Origin: Kitasatospora sp. CB01950
GTDB lineage: Bacteria; Actinomycetota; Actinomycetes; Streptomycetales; Streptomycetaceae
Reading direction: 5' to 3'
Length of the DNA stretch: 64,000 nt
NCBI RefSeq assembly: GCF_001905465.1
Contig: NZ_LISX01000012.1
Span: 62,001-126,000, forward strand
The notes under the pieces: model-generated
The model's input: only the letters and a program-made list of their open reading frames with translations
The model's database searches: none
Told to the model about the DNA's origin: nothing
Part shown: positions 17,028 through 24,982 of the stretch, in pieces
How positions within the stretch are numbered: the stretch's first letter is position 1
Layout of the letters: every line of letters begins with the position of its first letter
Translations under genes and position numbers: made by a program

Positions 17028-17498
17028 ATGAGCAGCGATCCCGTCCCGACCTACGAGTACGCCACCTACCTGCGGGCGACGCCGGAACAGGTGTGGAACG
17101 CGCTGACCGACTCCGGGGCGACGGCCCGTTTCTGGGGCCACGCCAACGTCTCCGACTGGCGGCCCGGCTCCGCCTGGGAGCACCGTCGTACGGACGGCTC
17201 CGGCACGGTCGACGCCACCGGGCACGTGCTGGCGGCGGAGCCGCCGAAGCGCCTGACGCTGACCTTCGAGGACCGGCCGGACCTGTTCGCCGACGACGCC
17301 GCCACCGTCACCTTCCTGATCGAGCCGTACCGGGACATCGTCCGGCTGACCGTCACGCACGAGAAGCTGCGCGACCGGGCGGCGCTGGAAGCGGTCTCGC
17401 ACGGCTGGCCGGCCGTGCTGGCGAACCTGAAGTCGCTGCTGGAGACGGGGGAGCCGCTGCCGCAGGACCCGTGGGAGATGCCGCCGGCCGGGCGGTGA
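17028..17498 (+). CDS. SRPBCC/AHSA1-type protein
   Basis: A 156-residue protein of the START-like hydrophobic-pocket fold. It begins with a strand and the typical phrase TYLRATPEQVWNALTDSGATARFWG, then VLAAEPPKRLTLTFE and a C-terminal helix containing SHGWPAVLANLKSLLETG, all features of the AHSA1/activator-of-Hsp90-like group. Such proteins bind small hydrophobic ligands and are often paired with ArsR regulators; none adjoins it here. The ATG at 17028 has a weak ribosome site. Function beyond the fold is unknown. Confidence 0.83.
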   Translation: MSSDPVPTYEYATYLRATPEQVWNALTDSGATARFWGHANVSDWRPGSAWEHRRTDGSGTVDATGHVLAAEPPKRLTLTFEDRPDLFADDAATVTFLIEPYRDIVRLTVTHEKLRDRAALEAVSHGWPAVLANLKSLLETGEPLPQDPWEMPPAGR

Positions 17499-17590
17499 GC
17501 CCGCCGCCTGCTCCGTCCGGCTGACGGCGGGCCGGTGGTGCGGCCGGGTCGGCCGGTGCGGGCGGCGGCGGGTGCGGAGGCTTGGGTCCC

Positions 17591-18814
17591 ATGGGACAGG
17601 TGACGACTTCGAACGAGCGGGTGCCGGCGAGCGAGCGGATGTCGGGGACGGCGTACACCAACCTGGTGGTCGCGACGGTGGGCTTCGCGCTGACGTTCTG
17701 GGCGTGGAACCTGATCGCGCCGCTGGCCGGCGAGTTCGACAAGACCCTCCACATGACGTCGTTCGCGCAGTCGTTCCTGGTCGCCGTCCCGGTGATCGTC
17801 GGCTCGCTCGGCCGGGTCCCGGTCGGCGCGCTCACCGACCGGTACGGGGCCCGGCTGATGTTCCCGCTGATCTCGGCGCTGACCATCGTCCCCGTGCTGC
17901 TGATCATCCCGGCCCGGGACTCGTACGGGGCGCTGCTGGCGGTCGGGTTCTTCCTCGGGCTCGGCGGCACCACGTTCGCGATCGGGGTGCCGTTGGTGAA
18001 CTCCTGGTTCCCCGCGCACAAGCGGGGCCTGGGCCTCGGCGTCTTCGGCATGGGCATGGGCGGCGTCGCACTGTCCGGGTACTTCACGCCGCGGCTGTGG
18101 AAGCACGGCCACGACCTGCCGTTCCTGGTGATGGCGATCGCGCTCGCCGCGTACACCGTGCTCGCCGCGCTGCTGCTGCGCGACCGCCCGGACCGGGCCG
18201 TGCCGACCGATTCGCTGGTCACCCGGCTGGGTCGGGCCGGGCGGCTGCGGGTGACGTGGGAGCTGTCCGGGCTGTACGCGATCGGCTTCGGTGGCATCGT
18301 CGCGTTCGGCGTCTACCTGCCGACGTACCTGAAGACCTGGTACCACCTGTCGGCGACCGACGCCGGTACCAAGGCGGCCGGCTTCGCGCTCGTCACCGTC
18401 GTCTTCCGGCCGTTCGGCGGCTGGCTGTCGGACCGCGTCCACCCGGCCGTGGTCACCGGCTGGGCGCTCGCACTGACCGCGGTCTTCGCCGTCGTGCAGG
18501 CCTTCGACCCGGCGCTCAGCCCGGTCGGCACGATCGCGTTCCTGCTGATGGCCGCCGGCCTCGGCACCACCAGCGGCTCGGTGTTCGCGCTGGTCTCGCA
18601 GGTCACCCCGGTCGCCCAGGTCGGCTCCGTCACCGGCATCGTCGGCGCGATGGGCGGCCTCGGCGGGTTCGTCCCGCCGCTGGTCATGGGCGCGATCTAC
18701 AGCACCAAGGGCAGCTACTCGATCGGCTTCATGCTGCTCTCCGACCTCGCCCTGGCGGGCTGCGTGTACGCGGTCGGCCGGATGCGGAACATCCGGCCCA
18801 CCAGCACCGCCTGA
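17591..18814 (+). CDS. MFS transporter, nitrate/nitrite-porter-like
   Basis: A 407-residue protein with 12 predicted helices. It has the MFS loop motif GRVPVGALTDRYGARL between helices 2 and 3, and a second glycine-rich stretch (FFLGLGGTTFAIGVPLVNSW) resembling the nitrate signature of NNP porters. SWFPAHKRGLGLG corresponds to the conserved segment after it. The ATG at 17591 follows GGAGG with a 10-base spacing, better than the TTG at 17582. No nitrate or nitrite reductase genes are nearby, so the anion specificity is inferred only from family resemblance. Confidence 0.8.
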   Translation: MGQVTTSNERVPASERMSGTAYTNLVVATVGFALTFWAWNLIAPLAGEFDKTLHMTSFAQSFLVAVPVIVGSLGRVPVGALTDRYGARLMFPLISALTIVPVLLIIPARDSYGALLAVGFFLGLGGTTFAIGVPLVNSWFPAHKRGLGLGVFGMGMGGVALSGYFTPRLWKHGHDLPFLVMAIALAAYTVLAALLLRDRPDRAVPTDSLVTRLGRAGRLRVTWELSGLYAIGFGGIVAFGVYLPTYLKTWYHLSATDAGTKAAGFALVTVVFRPFGGWLSDRVHPAVVTGWALALTAVFAVVQAFDPALSPVGTIAFLLMAAGLGTTSGSVFALVSQVTPVAQVGSVTGIVGAMGGLGGFVPPLVMGAIYSTKGSYSIGFMLLSDLALAGCVYAVGRMRNIRPTSTA

Positions 18815-18824
18815 CCGCCCGCCC

Positions 18825-18866
18825 GCCCGTCCGTACCCACGCCCGCCCGCCCAGCGGCGGACGGGC
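18825..18866. terminator. Possible bidirectional terminator hairpin
   Basis: Inverted arms gcccgtccg (18825-18833) and cggacgggc (18858-18866) form a 9-pair stem with a 24-base loop. It lies between the convergent MFS and deacetylase genes. There is no T-tract, as is usual in high-GC actinomycetes. The large loop weakens the call. Confidence 0.4.
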
Positions 18867-18897
18867 GAATCGTTACGCCCGACGGACCGTTGCGCCG

Positions 18898-19893
18898 CTA
18901 CGCCTGGGCGCCCAGCAGGCGCTGAACGGCCGGCTCCAGGCCCGACAGGATGGTGTCGAACCGGCGGGTCGAGGTGGTGGAGTCCACCTGGAGGCGGCTG
19001 ATCCGCAGCGGATGGGCCGGCAGCCGGGGGCCGAGCCGGTGGTCGGAGAGGAAACCCAGCCGGTAGCCGAGCTGGCGCAGCACCGCGTCCGCCCGCTCGT
19101 CGAACCCGCCGTCCGGGTACGCGAACGCCGACGGCGCCTCGCCCAGCCAGCGGGTCAGCGACAGGTGCGCGCCCGCGATCTCCGCCCGCACCGTCGCCTC
19201 GTCGCAGCGCCGCAGCGACGGATGCCCCAGCGTGTGGTTGCCCACCGTGACGTCCGCCTCGCGCAGCGCCCGCAGGTCCTCCGGGCGCAGCTGCTCCTGG
19301 GCCGGCGGCCGGCGGTACGCGGAGACCCGCAGCTCGGCCAGGCTGCGCCGGCGGTCCGGGTCCGGCAGGGCCTTGAGCAGCGCCAGCACCCGCGCCGGGT
19401 CCCCGCCGCCGGGCAGCAGTCGGGCCCGGCCGCCGTGCCGCGCCAGGAACGCCGCCTCGTGCCACCAGAACGGCTGCTCGGTGCCGACCATCTCGGCGAT
19501 CACGAACGCGGCCGCCGGGATCCGGCGCGCCACCAGCTCCGGCAGCGCGTGCCGCAGCACCGTGCGGTCCGGGTCGTCGAAGGTCACCAGCACCGAACGC
19601 GGCGGCAGCGGCCGGCCCTCGGCCAGCGAGCGCTCCACGTCCTGCACCGACACCGGGGTCGCCAGCCGTCGCAGTCGGTCCAGCTGGGCGCCGAACGACC
19701 GTGGATCGGTGATCCCGTGATAGGCGAGCACCGCCAGCCGCTGCGCGGCCCGGGCCCGGAACAACGGCTGGGCCGGACTGAAACGCAGCCAACTGCTCCG
19801 GTCCCGCGGCTGCTCCGCCCGGACGGGGGCGGCCGGGACGGCGGCAGGCTGGGGCGGGGCGCAGACGGCGGCAGCGGTGGTGGCGTACGACAC
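18898..19893 (-). CDS. Polysaccharide deacetylase (NodB/CE4-like) with altered motif 1
   Basis: A 331-residue protein. After a 45-residue Ala/Pro-rich start it has LAVLAYHGITDP, then the CE4 motif 1 as VTFDDPDRTVL, then motif 2 as TVGNHTLGHPSL (HxxxH metal ligands), then FAYPDGGFD. Motif 1 normally reads TFDDG; here glycine is proline. The catalytic and metal-binding aspartates are present. It would remove acetyl groups from N-acetylated glycans or related esters. The GTG at 19893 follows GAGGGGGG. It is convergent with the MFS gene and not in an obvious operon, but fits the surrounding glycan theme. Confidence 0.82.
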   Translation of the reverse strand: MSYATTAAAVCAPPQPAAVPAAPVRAEQPRDRSSWLRFSPAQPLFRARAAQRLAVLAYHGITDPRSFGAQLDRLRRLATPVSVQDVERSLAEGRPLPPRSVLVTFDDPDRTVLRHALPELVARRIPAAAFVIAEMVGTEQPFWWHEAAFLARHGGRARLLPGGGDPARVLALLKALPDPDRRRSLAELRVSAYRRPPAQEQLRPEDLRALREADVTVGNHTLGHPSLRRCDEATVRAEIAGAHLSLTRWLGEAPSAFAYPDGGFDERADAVLRQLGYRLGFLSDHRLGPRLPAHPLRISRLQVDSTTSTRRFDTILSGLEPAVQRLLGAQA

Positions 19894-20258
19894 GGTTCCC
19901 CCCTCGGTCGCCGGCATGCGGCGTGGCGGTACCGTCGGCAGGCGGAGCCGGCCTCCGACCCCGGGAACGGCGGCTCCGCTCCCGAGTGATCTAGCCCGCG
20001 GCGGGTACTCCCGACCCGCACGTCGGACGGCTCCTGGATCGCTCAATGTAGTGGAGACCATCGACGTGGCGGGATGGTTGTACGGCGGACGGCGAGATTT
20101 CGCAGGCGGCTTCCGGCGGCCGACCGGAAACCGTCCGAACGGCCGACCGGGGCCGCCCGAGAACGGCCCGCGCGGGCGGCCGGAGACCGGCCGCGGGGCC
20201 GCTGACCAGGGCCGAAGGGCCGTGGCCCGCCGGGCGCGGCCGGGTTACCGTGGAGGGC
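19894..20258. other. Intergenic region, no gene recognised
   Basis: This stretch separates the minus-strand deacetylase from the small membrane protein gene on the plus strand, so it must hold divergent promoters. I see no gene, RNA or clear operator in it. The G-rich part from about 20100 to 20230 has cgg/ccg-rich short repeats. Confidence 0.5.
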
Positions 20259-20519
20259 ATGGCAGACACCCCAAGTGACCGGCCGACTACGCGCTGGTCC
20301 ACCGCGTTCGGCGGCTGCGCACTGCGCCGCCACCAGTTGCTGCTGTCCCTGGTCGGCGTCGGCTGCGTGGTGCTCGGCATCCTGGTCGCCTTCCTGGTCC
20401 CGGAGAGCGACGGCCCCGCCTGGGTGATGGCGGTGACCGGCTGTCTGGCCACCGGCGTGCTGCTGCTCGCCCGGGTCGGCCTGGCGCTGCTGCGGCCCGG
20501 GCGCGGCACCGCGTCCTGA
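20259..20519 (+). CDS. Small two-helix membrane protein
   Basis: This 86-residue protein has a short polar N-terminus, two hydrophobic segments (LLLSLVGVGCVVLGILVAFL and VMAVTGCLATGVLLLARVGL) and a basic tail. The ATG at 20259 follows GTGGAGGG. An in-frame GTG at 20250 would add three residues. No family is recognised. It stands alone upstream of the deacetylase/GT pair but 280 bases away, so co-transcription is unproven. Confidence 0.65.
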   Translation: MADTPSDRPTTRWSTAFGGCALRRHQLLLSLVGVGCVVLGILVAFLVPESDGPAWVMAVTGCLATGVLLLARVGLALLRPGRGTAS

Positions 20520-20733
20520 CCGGGGCCCCTGAACGGTCCCGGGGTGCTTGGGGCACGGCACCACAAGGGGTGCGAACGGCCGGAAACGTTCACCTAACGG
20601 GCAGCGCCGGTCGGATCGGCCGATTTTCGGCCTACCTCCGCACTTCTTTCACTTTTCCGCAGCAGTGGCACCACACTTCCCCCTACTGTGAGACGCATCG
20701 CCCGCGCAAGCCGCGGGCCGGGGGAGACATCAG

Positions 20734-20786
20734 GGTCCGGTGCGGGGGCACCGCGACCGTACTGGTCCGGTGCGGGGGCACCGCGA
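20734..20786 (+). repeat. Tandem 30-base repeat with hairpin cores upstream of a deacetylase
   Basis: The 23-base block beginning ggtccggtgcggggg occurs at 20734-20756 and again at 20764-20786, exactly 30 bases apart. Each block contains the inverted repeat ggtgc-gggg-gcacc. The second copy ends 10 bases before the start codon of the deacetylase and includes the beginning of its ribosome site (GAGGGGGAAG). The two hairpins lie in the probable 5' leader and could affect translation. Confidence 0.65.
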
Positions 20787-20796
20787 GGGGGAAGTC

Positions 20797-21708
20797 ATGG
20801 CGAGCAACGCCGTCGACGCCGCACATACAGGCACGAGCGCGAACACCGGCACGAGCGCGAACACCGGCACGAGCGCGAACACCGGCACGGGCGCAGGCGC
20901 GAGCACCGGCATCAGGACGAAGGTCAAACAGCAGCTGGCCCGCGCGGCCGGCCGCGTCCCCGGCGAGGGCGCCACCGTCCTCATCTACCACCGGATCGGC
21001 GGCGGCACCGCCGACGAACTCGACCTCTCCACCGCCGACTTCACCGCCCAGGCCGACCTGCTCGCCGAGCTCCCGCCCGGCCGCGTGGTCTCCCTGGACA
21101 CCGCCACCGACCGCCTCGACGCCGGCCTGCGCACCCCCAGCACCGTCCTCACCTTCGACGACGGCTTCGCCGACACCTACGACACCGCCTGGCCGATCCT
21201 CCGCGAACGCTCCCTGCCGTTCACCGTCTATCTGGCCAGCGGCATGGTCGGTGGCCCGATGAGCTGGGAGGGCTCCACCGCCAAGGGCGCCCCCGCAGTC
21301 GGGATCGGCTGGGAGCAGCTGCGCGAAATGGCCGCGTCCGGGCTGTGCACCGTCGCCAACCACACCCGCAGCCACGCCCGCCCCGCACTGCTCACCACCG
21401 GCGAACTCGACGCCTGCGGCGACGACGTCGAGGAACACCTCGGCACCCGGCCGCGCCACTTCGCCTACACCTGGGGCACGCCCGTCCCGCACATGGAGAC
21501 CGCGCTGCGGGCCCGGTTCCGCACCAGCGCCACCGGCCAGGTCGGCCGCAACCTGCCCGGCGGCGACCCCGTCCGCCTGTACCGGGTGCCGGTCCGCCGC
21601 ACCGACCCGATCGACTTCTTCCGCGCCAAGCTCTACGGCCGACTGATCCCCGAACGCGCCTACGCCCGGATCGTCGCCACCGCGAAGGCGGTGGGCGCCC
21701 GTGCCTGA
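20797..21708 (+). CDS. Polysaccharide deacetylase (NodB/CE4-like)
   Basis: A 303-residue protein. Residues 10-35 are a repeat of six residues (NTGTSA, encoded by an 18-base tandem repeat). The CE4 domain follows: ATVLIYHRIGG, then motif 1 VLTFDDGFADTYD, then motif 2 TVANHTRSHARPALL and FAYTWGTPVP. Both aspartates and both metal-ligand histidines are present, so it should be active, unlike the variant at 18898. The ATG at 20797 follows GAGGGGGAAG. Its end overlaps the next glycosyltransferase start by eight bases, giving a coupled deacetylase/GT pair. No signal peptide is evident, so it may act on a cytoplasmic lipid-linked intermediate. Confidence 0.87.
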   Translation: MASNAVDAAHTGTSANTGTSANTGTSANTGTGAGASTGIRTKVKQQLARAAGRVPGEGATVLIYHRIGGGTADELDLSTADFTAQADLLAELPPGRVVSLDTATDRLDAGLRTPSTVLTFDDGFADTYDTAWPILRERSLPFTVYLASGMVGGPMSWEGSTAKGAPAVGIGWEQLREMAASGLCTVANHTRSHARPALLTTGELDACGDDVEEHLGTRPRHFAYTWGTPVPHMETALRARFRTSATGQVGRNLPGGDPVRLYRVPVRRTDPIDFFRAKLYGRLIPERAYARIVATAKAVGARA

Positions 21709-22879
21709 GCTGCGGCTGAAGGGCGACGGCGGCCGGCCGCTGCGGGTCGCCCACCTCACCACCGTCGACATGTCGCTGCACCTGCTGCTCGCCACCGAAC
21801 TGGCCGTCGACGTCGAAGCCGGCCTGGAGACCTACGGCCTCAGCGCCCCCGGGCCCTACCGGCAGCGCATCGAGCAACTCGGCGTCCAGCACCGGCCGCT
21901 GCCCTCGCTCACCCGCTCCTGGCAGCCCGCCGCCGACCTCGCCGCCGCCCGCGAACTGCTCGCCGCGCTGCGCGAGATCCGGCCCGACGTGCTGCACACC
22001 CACAACCCGAAGACCGGCGTCCTCGGCCGCGTCCTCGGACGGCTCGCCCGGGTGCCCGTCGTCGTCAACACCTGCCACGGACTCTGGGCGCAGGCCCACG
22101 ACCCGCTCGCGAAGCGGCTGTTGGTGCTCGGCGCCGAAGCGTTCGCCGCCCGGTTCTCGCACGCCGAGCTCTACCAGAACGCCGAGGACCACCGCACCCT
22201 CGCCCGCTGGGGCGTCCCCGCCCGGCGCGCCCGCATCGTCGGCAACGGCGTCGACCTCGACCGCTTCCCCGCACCCGGCCCCGCCCGCGACGCACTGCGC
22301 ACCGCCCTGCGCAACCGGCTCGGCGTGCGGGACGACGAACTGCTGGTCGGCGGAGTCGGCCGACGGGTCGCCGAGAAAGGCATCCGCGAGTACGCCGAAG
22401 CCGCCCGCGCGCTGGCCGGCAAGGCCCGCTTCGTGTGGATCGGACCGGACGACCCCGACAAGCCCGACGCCCTGCGCGACGCCGAAGCCGGACTCGAATT
22501 CCTCGGCAGCCGCGACGACATGCCCGCCGTGTACGCCGCACTCGACGTGTTCGTCCTGCCGTCCTACCGGGAAGGCTTCTCCCGCTCCGGCATGGAAGCC
22601 GCCGCCGGCGGACTGCCCATGGTGCTCAGCGACATCCGCGGCTGCCGCGAGATCGGCACCCACGACCAGCACCTGCTGCTCGCCCCCGCGGCCGACGCCG
22701 CCGCACTGACCACCGCACTCGACCGGCTCCTCACCGAACCGGCCCTGCGGGCACGCCTGGGCACGGCCGCACGCCGCCGCGCCCTCGAACAGTTCGACCA
22801 GCGCAACGTCGCCCGGATCTCCCTGGAGACCTACGCCGCCGTCGCCCGCCGACGCGGACTGCCCTGGACCACCGACTGA
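21701..22879 (+). CDS. GT4-type glycosyltransferase
   Basis: A 392-residue GT-B enzyme. The first half has LRVAHLTTVDMSLHLLL and PDVLHTHNPKTGVLGR with NTCHGLW, which resemble the WcaK/WbpH-like and PssF-like GT4 enzymes that act early in repeat-unit assembly. The second half has GVGRRVAEKGIREYAEA and the EX7E motif SYREGFSRSGMEAA. The GTG at 21701 overlaps the deacetylase stop. A sugar-phosphate transferase follows after 138 bases. Together the three genes look like the priming and first-transfer steps of a glycan. Confidence 0.88.
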   Translation: MPELRLKGDGGRPLRVAHLTTVDMSLHLLLATELAVDVEAGLETYGLSAPGPYRQRIEQLGVQHRPLPSLTRSWQPAADLAAARELLAALREIRPDVLHTHNPKTGVLGRVLGRLARVPVVVNTCHGLWAQAHDPLAKRLLVLGAEAFAARFSHAELYQNAEDHRTLARWGVPARRARIVGNGVDLDRFPAPGPARDALRTALRNRLGVRDDELLVGGVGRRVAEKGIREYAEAARALAGKARFVWIGPDDPDKPDALRDAEAGLEFLGSRDDMPAVYAALDVFVLPSYREGFSRSGMEAAAGGLPMVLSDIRGCREIGTHDQHLLLAPAADAAALTTALDRLLTEPALRARLGTAARRRALEQFDQRNVARISLETYAAVARRRGLPWTTD

Positions 22880-23017
22880 CCGGCGCCACCCGCACCACCG
22901 CACCCGCACACGCACGGCAAGGACCGCAGTCTCTGCGCGCCCGCAGCCCGGCGCGCCCGCAACCCGCCCCGACCGGGGCCCACAACACCACAACGCACCA
23001 ACCCAGTTGGGGGAGAA

Positions 23018-23680
23018 ATGAAGCGAGGGGGGGACCTCGCGGTCGCCGCACTGGCCGGGATCATCGCCGTCCCGCTCGGCCTGGTGATCGCCCTCCTGAT
23101 CCGCGCCACCATGGGCGGACCGGTGATCTTCCGCCAGACCCGCTCCGGCCGCCACGGCCAGGAGTTCCGCATCCTCAAGTTCCGCACCATGCGCGACAAA
23201 CGCTTCGAGGACGAACCCGACGCGCCACGCATCACCCGCCTCGGCGCCCTGCTGCGCCGCACCAGCCTCGACGAACTCCCGCAACTGTGGAACGTCGTCC
23301 GCGGCGACATGGCCGTCATCGGCCCCCGCCCCACCCTGCCCGAACAGGTCGTCCACTACTCGCCCCGCCAGCGCGGCCGCCTCGCCCTGCGCCCCGGCCT
23401 CACCGGCTGGGCCCAGATCCGTGGCCGCAACTCCATCAGCTGGCCCGAACGGATCGAACTCGACCTCTGGTACATCGACCACCGGACCCTGCTGCTCGAC
23501 CTGCGGATACTCGTCGGCACCGCCCGCATGCTGCTGCGCCCCACCGGCATCACCGCCGCCGGCGGCGTCAACCCGGGCTTCCCGATCCCCGCAGAGGCCC
23601 CCGCCGCCCCGCGGCTCGTCCTGCCCCGCCAGGCGACCGCCGCCGCACCCCGCCTGGCCCCGGAGGAACTGCGTCGCTGA
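23018..23680 (+). CDS. Monotopic sugar-phosphate transferase (undecaprenyl-phosphate priming enzyme)
   Basis: A 220-residue protein of the PglC/WcaJ-C-terminal type. It has one hydrophobic re-entrant helix (about residues 7-30), then GGPVIFRQTRSGRHGQEF, KFRTM, TSLDELPQLWNVVRGDM with the catalytic Asp85-Glu86 pair, IGPRP and PGLTGWAQIRGRN. This enzyme links a sugar-1-phosphate to undecaprenyl phosphate and starts glycan assembly. It lacks the long multi-helix N-terminus of WcaJ/WbaP, so it is the short form. The ATG at 23018 follows GGGGGAGAA. It is followed by the NeuD-like gene. Confidence 0.92.
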   Translation: MKRGGDLAVAALAGIIAVPLGLVIALLIRATMGGPVIFRQTRSGRHGQEFRILKFRTMRDKRFEDEPDAPRITRLGALLRRTSLDELPQLWNVVRGDMAVIGPRPTLPEQVVHYSPRQRGRLALRPGLTGWAQIRGRNSISWPERIELDLWYIDHRTLLLDLRILVGTARMLLRPTGITAAGGVNPGFPIPAEAPAAPRLVLPRQATAAAPRLAPEELRR

Positions 23681-23811
23681 CGGAACGATTCGCCCGGACG
23701 GACCGGCCCCCGGACGGGTGGACAGGCCCTCGGTCGGGCGGCGGCGGATCGCCCCGTCGCCGCCCGGAGTGCCGTAAGGTCCGGGAGCAGGCGGTGAGGG
23801 GAGAGGGACAC

Positions 23812-24408
23812 ATGCTGTGGATCGCGGGCGCCGGCGGCGTCGGCCGGGAGGCGCTGGATGTCGCGATCGCGGCGGGCGTGCCCGTCGCCGGGTTCCTCGA
23901 CGACCGGCTCGCGGGCGAGCGGGTGCGCGGGCTGCCCGTCCGCAAGCCCGACGAACTCCCGGCCGGCGCAGCGTACTTGATCGGCATCGCCGATCCGGCG
24001 GTGCGGGCGAGGCTGGCCGAGGCGCTGGACGCGGCCGGCGGACGGCCTGCGACGCTGGTGCACCCGCGGGCGATCGTCGCACCCGAGACCGAACTCGCCG
24101 ACGGGTGCCTGGTGATGGGCGGCGCCCACGTGTCCAGCAGCGTCACCCTCGGGCCGCACAGTCAGGTCCACTACAACGCCACCGTCGGCCACGACGCCCG
24201 CCTCGGCGCCCGCGTCACCGTCTACCCCGGTGCGAACGTCTCCGGCGCCGTCCTGCTGCACGACGACGTCACCGTCGGCTCCAACGCCGTCGTCCTGCAG
24301 GGCCGCACTCTCGGGCCCGCCGCCTTCGTCGGCGCCGGCGCCGTCGTCACCCGCGACGTCCCCGCCCGCACCACCGTGATCGGCTCCCCGGCCCGCCCCA
24401 TGCCCTGA
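23812..24408 (+). CDS. NeuD-like sugar O/N-acetyltransferase (left-handed beta-helix)
   Basis: A 198-residue protein. The N-terminal PglD/NeuD nucleotide-like domain is MLWIAGAGGVGREALDVA with GFLDD. The C-terminal hexapeptide repeats run from about residue 95 (ATLVHPRAIVAPETELADG, then VHYNATVGHDARLGARVTVY, then GAGAVVTRDVPARTTVIGSP). The catalytic histidine is in the GHD phrase. Such enzymes acetylate an amino or hydroxyl group of a sugar precursor. ATG 23812 follows GAGGGGAGAGGG. It follows the priming transferase by 131 bases. Confidence 0.87.
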   Translation: MLWIAGAGGVGREALDVAIAAGVPVAGFLDDRLAGERVRGLPVRKPDELPAGAAYLIGIADPAVRARLAEALDAAGGRPATLVHPRAIVAPETELADGCLVMGGAHVSSSVTLGPHSQVHYNATVGHDARLGARVTVYPGANVSGAVLLHDDVTVGSNAVVLQGRTLGPAAFVGAGAVVTRDVPARTTVIGSPARPMP

Positions 24409-24455
24409 CGGTGGCGCTGACCGGTCCGCGGACCGGCACACCGTAGGCTCGGGGC

Positions 24456-24935
24456 ATGGGAATTCCTGTGTTTCTGGCCGAACTGCGCGAACTGGTGGGG
24501 CAGCGGGCCCTGTGGCTGTCGGCGGTGACGCTGGTCGTGGTGGACGACGACGGACGGGTGCTGCTCGGGCGGCGGGCCGACACCGGGGAGTGGGCGCTGA
24601 TCGGCGGCATCATCGACCCGGGCGAGCAGCCCGCCGACGCCGCGGTGCGGGAGTGCCTGGAGGAGACCGGCGTGACGGTGGAGCCGCAGGCGCTGACCTC
24701 GGTGACCGTCTCCCCGGTGATCGACTACCCCAACGGCGACCGCTGCCAGTACCTCGAACTGACCTTCCGCTGCCGTCCGTTGGCGGGCGAGGCGTGCGTG
24801 AACGACGACGAGTCGCTGGAAGTCGCCTGGTTCCACCCGGACGCGCTGCCCGCCGTCGACGCATACGTGCAGGAACGGATCGCGCTGGCGCTGGCCGGAA
24901 ACAGTGCAGCGCACTTCGCCCTGTCCGACGCATAA
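24456..24935 (+). CDS. NUDIX hydrolase
   Basis: A 159-residue protein with a complete Nudix box: GGIIDPGEQPADAAVRECLE followed by ETGV, which provides the metal-binding glutamates (REUXEE). The N-terminus (VVVDDDGRVLLGRRADTGEWAL) is the family's first strand and substrate loop. Substrate class cannot be assigned; a housecleaning role on nucleoside diphosphate derivatives is usual. The ATG is at 24456. It converges on the epimerase gene, with a hairpin between them. Confidence 0.88.
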   Translation: MGIPVFLAELRELVGQRALWLSAVTLVVVDDDGRVLLGRRADTGEWALIGGIIDPGEQPADAAVRECLEETGVTVEPQALTSVTVSPVIDYPNGDRCQYLELTFRCRPLAGEACVNDDESLEVAWFHPDALPAVDAYVQERIALALAGNSAAHFALSDA

Positions 24936-24942
24936 CGGTGCC

Positions 24943-24968
24943 CCGGGGCGCACAACGCCGCGCCCCGG
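24943..24968. terminator. Bidirectional terminator hairpin
   Basis: The arms ccggggcgc (24943-24951) and gcgccccgg (24960-24968) pair perfectly over nine bases with an eight-base loop. They lie between the convergent NUDIX (ends 24935) and epimerase (ends 24983) genes and so can serve both. Confidence 0.7.
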
Positions 24969-24982
24969 AACGCCGGTTCGCC

